Source: JAIBBD01 sp041390685 (GTDB taxonomy: Bacteria > Chloroflexota > Dehalococcoidia > UBA2979). Taken from it: 64,000 bases of DNA. A model generated the notes under the pieces. It saw nothing but the letters and a program-made list of their open reading frames with translations, did no database searches and was not told the DNA's origin. Of the stretch, positions 58,891 through 64,000 are shown one piece after another. The number at the start of each line of letters is the position of its first letter. The first letter of the stretch is position 1. Made by a program: the position numbers and the translations under genes. The stretch spans positions 806,001 through 870,000 of the forward strand of contig JAWKPL010000001.1 of assembly GCA_041390685.1 (NCBI GenBank), given 5' to 3'.

Positions 58891-59967
58891 ATGGCAGCAG
58901 CGATACCGGTAGTGCGGGTGATGGGGCCGACGCGGAACATCGGCAAAACGTGGCTCGCCTCGAGGCTCATCGAGCAGCTCGCGGGACGGGGCTACCGCGT
59001 GGCCGCGATCAAGAGTTCGCACCATCCGACACCAGTCGACCGGCCGGGGTCCGACACAGCGCTGCTCGCAACGGCCGGCGCAACTCCCGTCGTCTTCGCG
59101 GCTGGAGATGGGACGCTGATCCGAGGGGCCGCCAGTCGCGACCTGTCGACGCTCGTCGCTGAGTTGCCGCCGACAGTCGATGTCGTACTGGTGGAGGGGT
59201 TCAAGGCCGACCCGCTCGGCGCGCGCATCGAGATCGCCCCGGACGCGCCGGAGTCGCGAGTGCGGCTCGTGACCATGGATGGGAGGCCTGAGTACGAGGG
59301 GCCGATGTCCGACGTCGAAGCGGTCGCCGATGCGCTGCAGTGTGTCCTCGGGATCTCCGCGTCAGGCTCGGAGGAGGTGCGCGCGGACATCAGGCTGGCT
59401 GCTCGTGCGCACGGGCATCGCTGTCCTGGCCTCACGCTGGGTGTGCGAATGGCACGATACGCGGCGCGTCTGCTCGAAGGCGGCGCAGCGGAACCAAGGC
59501 CCCCTCTGCTCATCGAGGTAGAAACGGCGCGGTGCGCCACGGACGCCATCGCGGCCGTGACCGGCTGCACGACGGGGAATGGGCGGCTGCGCGTCAACGA
59601 GTGCGGAAAGCTCGCGGCCACGTTCTCGAGGGGAGAGCACGCCGTCCGCATCGCGGCTCGGGCGGGTCTGCGGGAGCTCGCGACGCTCGCCGCGGCTTGT
59701 GCGCACAGCGCCCACGCGCAGGACGAAGCGTACCGGACGCTCGACGACGAAACGCTGTTCGACGCCCGCCCGGCTGTCGCGATCGCGGCCACGGAACGAC
59801 ACGGCGGCGGCCATCGACTCTGCTCGCGTTGCCTCGAGGAGGTTGCCGAGTGGGCGATCGAGACGAGCGAGGGAGAGGTCTGCCGCTCGTGTGCAGCGGT
59901 GAGCGCGCGTGCTCCTGAGCTCGTCACCGCTGAACTTGTCACCGCGGGTTCGACGTCCGACCGCTAA
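58891..59967 (+). CDS. MobB-FmdE fusion protein for molybdopterin-enzyme maturation
   Basis: This 358-residue fusion has an N-terminal MobB GTPase at residues 1-155 (P-loop GPTRNIGKTW, KSSHHP, VVLVEGFKADPLGARIEI). A C-terminal FmdE domain follows at about 160-300 (HGHRCPGLTLGVRMARYA, ETARCATDAIAAVTGCTTGNG), then a zinc ribbon (CSRC...CRSC). MobB aids attachment of GMP to molybdopterin. FmdE domains occur with formylmethanofuran dehydrogenase and other Mo/W enzymes, and their role is unclear. It is divergent from the Mo enzyme. GAGGGAG ribosome-binding site. Confidence 0.9.
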   Translation: MAAAIPVVRVMGPTRNIGKTWLASRLIEQLAGRGYRVAAIKSSHHPTPVDRPGSDTALLATAGATPVVFAAGDGTLIRGAASRDLSTLVAELPPTVDVVLVEGFKADPLGARIEIAPDAPESRVRLVTMDGRPEYEGPMSDVEAVADALQCVLGISASGSEEVRADIRLAARAHGHRCPGLTLGVRMARYAARLLEGGAAEPRPPLLIEVETARCATDAIAAVTGCTTGNGRLRVNECGKLAATFSRGEHAVRIAARAGLRELATLAAACAHSAHAQDEAYRTLDDETLFDARPAVAIAATERHGGGHRLCSRCLEEVAEWAIETSEGEVCRSCAAVSARAPELVTAELVTAGSTSDR

Positions 59968-59996
59968 GGCCTACACCGGGCTTCATCCACGGGCGC

Positions 59997-60026
59997 GTGA
60001 CAATTACGTTCGCACTCTGTTAGTAT
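59997..60026 (+). promoter_or_regulatory. Probable promoter of the Ig-repeat protein gene
   Basis: GTGACA (59997-60002), 18 bp, then TAGTAT (60021-60026). It leaves a leader of about 95 bases with several short inverted repeats (for example ACGGA...TCCGT at about 60050-60080 and GCCGA-G-TCGGC) before GGGAGTGGGGG and the ATG at 60128. I do not recognise a riboswitch. Confidence 0.4.
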
Positions 60027-60127
60027 CCCGCGCGGCATCGCGAACGTGATACGGAAGCGAGGCGTTTCGTCTCCGTCAAGTCTCTCGCGACGCCGAGTCG
60101 GCTGTCCTCACACGGCGGGAGTGGGGG

Positions 60128-63100
60128 ATGTTCTCGAAGCGGCGCCCGGCCTTGCGACGGGCTCAATCATCGACGCCGTCTGCGCGCGTACTGGCAGCCC
60201 TCGCGGCACTGGGACTCGCCTTCATGCTGGCGCTCCTCCTCGAAAGTGTGCGGCCTGCGCCGACGTTCGGCCATGGCACGGTCGACCAGCAGTACGTGGG
60301 GCCGTTCACCACGTCACCGCCCTTGACGAATAGCCTTGCACAAAGCTTCACCCCCGCCGAGGCGATGCTCGTCGCCGTCGACCTATTCCTGTCTACGGAC
60401 GACGCCGTGATCGAGACACCGACAGAAGTCACTATCGAGATTCTCGCGGTGGCCGATTGGAGCACGGTTCTCGGCAGCGCGACGGCCACTGTACCGGCGG
60501 ACACTCGGAGCACCGATGGCGCAGCGTACGAGTTGCACGTCGATTTCTCTGGACCAGTTTCGCTGACGCCCGAAGTCAGGTACGCGATCCGCCTCAGCGG
60601 GGCCGCCGCCATTGGATGGACAGCCAACAGTTCGACTCCGTACACGCGTGGCAATGCGTTCGTCGGCGGGAGCCCCGTCGAGGGGTACGACTTCGGGTTT
60701 CGCACGTACTTCGAGCCGGAGACGCCGTCGGACGAAACGCCGCCAGTGATCACCTACGACCTCGACCCTGAACTGCCGGCGAACGGCTGGTACTCGTCGA
60801 CGGTCACGCTTGACTGGACGGTGACGGACGAGGAGTCAGCGACCGTCCTCCAGGGGTGCGACGACCAGACAGTCGAGACGGACCAGGACGTCACGTCGTA
60901 CTCCTGCTCGGCGTCGAGCGAGGGCGGGAGCTCGGGGCCAGTCGTGGTGGAGTTCGGTCGGGATACGATCGCCCCGACGATCGAGGCGACGGTGACGGCG
61001 GGCACCGCTGCGAACGGCTGGTACCGCGACGACGTCACGGTCGGGTTCGTATGTCTGGACGACCGCTCAGGCATCGAAGCGGACGCCTGCCCGGGTGACC
61101 AGACGCTCAGCGAGGAGGGCGCCTCGGTGGCGTCGCTCACGGCGACCGTCTTCGACCGCGCGGGCAACGAGAGCGCGTCGAGCAACGTCGTCACAGTGAG
61201 CATCGACCGTACGGCGCCGACTGTCACGATCACGCCCGACCGCGAGCCGGACCACGACGGCGGGTACGACCACGAGGTGACGTTCACGGCCACCGCCGAG
61301 GACGGCGACGGCTCAGGAGTCGACTCGTGCGACGCGCCGGCGAGCTACAGTGGGCCGCTGTCCGATAACGCGTCCGTGGAACTGAGCTGCACCGACCTCG
61401 CCGGGAACACCGGAAGCGCGAGCTACTTCTTCGCGTTCATCGAGCCCCCCGACACCACACCGCCGACGATCAGCGCCGAGATCATCTCCGGCGTCGAAGG
61501 GAACGCGGGCTGGTACGTGAGCGACGTCGTCGTGCGGTTCACATGCCTCGACGAGGATTCGGGCGTCCCCGACGGGACGTGCCCGACGGACGAGACGCTG
61601 ACCGACGAAGGCGCAGCGGTCTCCTCGACGGCGCGGACCATCTTCGATGCTGCGGGAAACGAGAGCGACCCGAGCAACGTGATCACCGTGAGCATCGACA
61701 AGACCGCGCCACTCGTCGAGGCGACGGCATCCCCCGAGCCCAACCCGGCGGGCTGGAACTCGACACCGGTCACGGTCACGTACTCGGCAGCGGACGGCGG
61801 TTCGGGGGTGGACGCCTGCGATGCGCCCGTGACACTCGCGTCCGACGGCGCCGGGCAATCCGCCGAGGGATCTTGCGCGGACACTGCGGGGAACTCGCAG
61901 TCCGCCTCGGCGATCAACATCAACATCGACCAGACGCCGCCGGCGGTGACGATCACTCCCAGCCGGTCGCCCGACACCGCTGAGGGCTGGGACCACCCCG
62001 TGACCTTCACCGCCGCGGGAAGCGACGAGGGATCCGGGATCGCGTACTGCGACCCGCCGGAAACCTACAACGGGCCTCACTCCTCGGCGGCGTCCGTCGA
62101 GATGGCGTGCGTCGACAACGCCGGCAACGTCGGGACGGCGAGCCTGGACTTCGAGTACGTCGACGGCACTCCGCCGGTGATCAGCTTCCTGCTCTCCCCG
62201 GACCTACCGGAGAGCGGCTGGTACACCTCGGACGTGGTGCTCGCGTGGACGGTCGTGGAGGCCGAGTCTCCCGAAACGCTCGTGCTCACCGGGTGCACCG
62301 ACGAGCACGTGACCGTCGACCGCGGCCTCACCACCTACACTTGTGCCGCCTTGAGCGCCGGCGGCGCGGCGAGCGTCGTCGAGGTCGAGTTCGGACGCGA
62401 CTCGACGCGGCCGGTCATCGAGGCTGTGATCGAGGGCACCCAGGGGACCGGCGCTTGGTTCACCAGCGAAGTGGAGGTCTCGTTCAGCTGCAGCGACGCA
62501 GGATCCGGCGTCGCCCTCGACACCCTCGCGGGCGCCATGCTTACCGAGGAGGGCGCGGATCAGTCCGTCACCAGCACCGGCAGCTGTGTCGACCGCGCGG
62601 GCAACGCTGCCGACCCGTTGACCGCGAGCGGCATCGACATCGACCAGAGCGGACCGACGGCGACCATCGAAGTCGTATCAGGTACGCTCGGGCTCGACGG
62701 TTGGTACACCTCGAACGTCGTGGCGCGGACAGCCGGCGCGGACGAGGTCAGCGGGTCGGTGACCTGTACGGCTGACCAGACACTGAGCACGGACTCCGCG
62801 GCGCACACGTTCGCGGGCTCGTGCACGAATGCGGCGGGCCTGTCCTCAGAGGCCGAGGACCTGACCGTGAAGCGCGACGCCACAGCGCCCGCACTCTCGC
62901 CCTCGCTGTCATCTACAACCGTCGACAAGGGTGACCCCCTCACGGTCGCCGCGAACGCGGTCGATGCGACGTCGGGCGTGGCGACCTCAAGCTGCGGCAC
63001 CATCGACACGAACTTCGCTGGCACATATGCCGTGACGTGCTCCGCGACGGACCGCGCCGGGAACTCCGCCAGCGGAAGCGTGAGCTATCAGGTGCTGTCG

Positions 63101-63370
63101 GGCGGCGGGGTCATCGTGTACGGTTTCGCGCCTCCCGGGAACGGCGGATACGGCACGTTCTCGTTCGGGGGCGGGACGTTCGAGGAGCTGCTGGTGGCGA
63201 CCGGGTGCCCCCGCGCGACCTCGGTCCTCTTCTACAACAAGCAGGACGGGCGCTTTGCCGTGTGGATCCCGGGCGCGCAGGTCGGCGTGGTGAACGAAGA
63301 GTTCCTCGCGCTCTTTCCCGGCACGCCGCCCCTTCCTGACGGGGCGATCTTCACGGCAAGATGCGTGTGA
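60128..63370 (+). CDS. Large secreted Ig-like repeat protein
   Basis: This 1080-residue protein has an N-terminal hydrophobic signal/anchor (residues about 21-40) and a first domain (50-200) resembling choice-of-anchor jelly rolls (SLAQSFTPAEAM, VRYAIRLSG). About ten Ig-like repeats of 70-100 residues follow, each opening with a TPP/TAP-x-I pattern and carrying GWYSSTVTLDWT-type and DRAGN/DNAGN-type motifs. A unique end domain closes it (GGYGTFSFGGGTFEELLVATG). Paired cysteines recur in the repeats. It is probably a surface or matrix protein. No sorting signal such as LPxTG is seen. Confidence 0.85.
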   Translation: MFSKRRPALRRAQSSTPSARVLAALAALGLAFMLALLLESVRPAPTFGHGTVDQQYVGPFTTSPPLTNSLAQSFTPAEAMLVAVDLFLSTDDAVIETPTEVTIEILAVADWSTVLGSATATVPADTRSTDGAAYELHVDFSGPVSLTPEVRYAIRLSGAAAIGWTANSSTPYTRGNAFVGGSPVEGYDFGFRTYFEPETPSDETPPVITYDLDPELPANGWYSSTVTLDWTVTDEESATVLQGCDDQTVETDQDVTSYSCSASSEGGSSGPVVVEFGRDTIAPTIEATVTAGTAANGWYRDDVTVGFVCLDDRSGIEADACPGDQTLSEEGASVASLTATVFDRAGNESASSNVVTVSIDRTAPTVTITPDREPDHDGGYDHEVTFTATAEDGDGSGVDSCDAPASYSGPLSDNASVELSCTDLAGNTGSASYFFAFIEPPDTTPPTISAEIISGVEGNAGWYVSDVVVRFTCLDEDSGVPDGTCPTDETLTDEGAAVSSTARTIFDAAGNESDPSNVITVSIDKTAPLVEATASPEPNPAGWNSTPVTVTYSAADGGSGVDACDAPVTLASDGAGQSAEGSCADTAGNSQSASAININIDQTPPAVTITPSRSPDTAEGWDHPVTFTAAGSDEGSGIAYCDPPETYNGPHSSAASVEMACVDNAGNVGTASLDFEYVDGTPPVISFLLSPDLPESGWYTSDVVLAWTVVEAESPETLVLTGCTDEHVTVDRGLTTYTCAALSAGGAASVVEVEFGRDSTRPVIEAVIEGTQGTGAWFTSEVEVSFSCSDAGSGVALDTLAGAMLTEEGADQSVTSTGSCVDRAGNAADPLTASGIDIDQSGPTATIEVVSGTLGLDGWYTSNVVARTAGADEVSGSVTCTADQTLSTDSAAHTFAGSCTNAAGLSSEAEDLTVKRDATAPALSPSLSSTTVDKGDPLTVAANAVDATSGVATSSCGTIDTNFAGTYAVTCSATDRAGNSASGSVSYQVLSGGGVIVYGFAPPGNGGYGTFSFGGGTFEELLVATGCPRATSVLFYNKQDGRFAVWIPGAQVGVVNEEFLALFPGTPPLPDGAIFTARCV

Positions 63371-63406
63371 AGCCGGACGCCACCTCGCCCCGAGGAGCAG
63401 CCACCG

Positions 63407-63901
63407 ATGCCACTGCGCCCCGCCACCGAGGCGGATCTCGCCACCGTGATCGAGCTCATCCACGCGCTCGCGGAGTACGAGCGTGAGCCGGACGCGGTGC
63501 GGCTCGACCCCGAGGAGCTGAGCCGCCACTTGTTCGGCCCGCGTCCCTACGCCGAGGTCCTGCTGGCGGAAACCGAGTCCGGCGAGAACACGGGCTTTGC
63601 GCTCTTCTTTCACAACTTCAGCACGTGGGAGGGAAAGCCGGGGATTCACCTCGAAGACCTCTTCGTCCGTCCCGAGTTTCGCGCGCAGGGGTACGGGCGG
63701 GCGCTGCTCGCGGCGGTCGCGAGGATCGCGGTGGAACGTGGCTGTGCCCGACTGGAATGGGCGGTACTCGACTGGAACGAACCGGCGATCGGGTTCTACC
63801 GGCGGCTTGGCGCGTCCGCGCTCGATAAGTGGACGACGTACAGAGTCGAAGGCACGCCCCTGGAGGCCCTCGCGGCCGTAGCAGCCGAGGAGCGTGCGTA
63901 A
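63407..63901 (+). CDS. GNAT-family N-acetyltransferase, diamine/SSAT-like
   Basis: This 164-residue GNAT protein has FFHNFSTWEGKPGIHLEDLFVRPEFRAQGYGRALL, from which the acetyl-CoA loop RAQGYG and the LEDLFV strand are diagnostic, and WNEPAIGFYRRLGA. It resembles polyamine acetyltransferases. A GAGGAG ribosome-binding site lies ahead of the ATG. The next gene starts after one base. Confidence 0.92.
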   Translation: MPLRPATEADLATVIELIHALAEYEREPDAVRLDPEELSRHLFGPRPYAEVLLAETESGENTGFALFFHNFSTWEGKPGIHLEDLFVRPEFRAQGYGRALLAAVARIAVERGCARLEWAVLDWNEPAIGFYRRLGASALDKWTTYRVEGTPLEALAAVAAEERA

Positions 63902-63902
63902 C

Positions 63903-64000
63903 GTGACGTTCGAGGAGTACCTCGAGGGCCTGCCGGAGGAGCGCCGCGCGATGGTGGCGGCGGTGCGTCGGATCGTCGTCGATCGCCTCCCAGACGGTTA
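63903..64000 (+). CDS. DUF1801-family protein, N-terminal part (cut by window end)
   Basis: A GTG start one base after the acetyltransferase stop opens a frame reaching the right edge, with 32 visible codons. The sequence (TFEEYLEGLPEERRAMVAAV, then LPDGY) matches the start of DUF1801/YdhG-like proteins. The tight spacing implies co-transcription with the acetyltransferase. The family function is not established. Confidence 0.7.
   Translation, partial: MTFEEYLEGLPEERRAMVAAVRRIVVDRLPDG

Noticed and set aside
58687..59025. 113-residue N-terminal extension of the alpha subunit
   Set aside because: It would precede the Tat signal and overlap the mobB-fmdE gene; the start at 58686 has a proper GGAGG site.
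60730..63090. Possible DNA repeat or CRISPR-like array
   Set aside because: The repetition is at protein level (Ig-like domains). DNA units are 200-300 bp, diverged, and lack spacer structure.

Overview
The window is a 64-kb piece of a GC-rich (roughly 65-70%) bacterial chromosome. It is densely packed, with many 1-4 bp start/stop overlaps and GTG starts, and no gene-free stretch exceeds about 230 bp. Gene content suggests an aerobic or facultatively respiring free-living bacterium, most likely Chloroflexota-like, less likely an actinobacterium. Supporting this are a sufR-led SUF operon with SufU, an F420-type LLM oxidoreductase, Znu zinc uptake, glycolate oxidase, methylmalonyl-CoA mutase and a type II DMSO-reductase-family enzyme. 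The taxonomic call is inference. I saw no tRNA, rRNA, CRISPR array, insertion sequence or integrase.

Layout. 0-3.5 kb: the end of a glycolate oxidase operon (glcE partial, glcF), then a convergent solute-binding lipoprotein. 3.6-4.2 kb: a membrane-anchored Rieske-like protein that lacks the cluster ligands. 4.2-10.8 kb: a complete eight-gene SUF Fe-S assembly operon on the minus strand (sufR, sufC, sufB, sufD, Rieske ferredoxin, sufS, sufU, sufT) with palindromic AT-rich elements at its promoter. 11-13.2 kb: two tandem paralogous beta-lactamase-fold hydrolases. 13.3-17.3 kb: a Fur-family (probably Zur) regulator, arsM, and znuA-znuC-znuB behind a strong promoter containing a perfect inverted repeat. 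17.5-22.5 kb: a DNA glycosylase, a YCII/YCII/ECF-sigma operon, alanine dehydrogenase and an AlkZ-like winged-helix protein.

22.6-30.5 kb is a catabolic acyl-CoA region. An acyl-CoA dehydrogenase gene and a four-gene operon (GltD-like oxidoreductase, split MaoC hydratase, thioesterase) point at each other. Both outer promoters carry the same 19-bp palindromic element, which suggests one unseen regulator controls the whole convergent block. An MFS carrier, a methylmalonyl-CoA mutase large subunit and another MaoC hydratase follow.

30.5-37.3 kb holds housekeeping and unknown genes, including a homocysteine methyltransferase/MTHFR fusion, PspC, EVE and DinB proteins. 37.4-39.9 kb is a second Fe-S locus: an A-type carrier, a second SufR-like regulator and a divergent IscS-type desulfurase. 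40.1-44.1 kb is a four-gene operon of circularly permuted ATP-grasp, alpha-E, Anbu proteasome-like protease and transglutaminase-like protein, a predicted but functionally unresolved peptide synthesis/turnover system. 44-52 kb contains msrA, a flavoprotein, a lone nuoB, and assorted membrane, redox and methyltransferase genes.

52.2-60 kb encodes a periplasmic type II molybdoenzyme (alpha, beta, heme gamma, TorD-like chaperone). A divergent gene encodes a MobB-FmdE fusion, probably for molybdenum cofactor maturation. The large catalytic-subunit gene has a conspicuously AT-richer centre. 60-64 kb holds a 1080-residue Ig-like repeat surface protein, a GNAT acetyltransferase and the start of a DUF1801 gene.

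Several genes (fur, iscS, nuoB, and on the minus strand dinB and pspC) have a -10-like hexamer exactly six bases before the start codon, so leaderless mRNAs appear common here.
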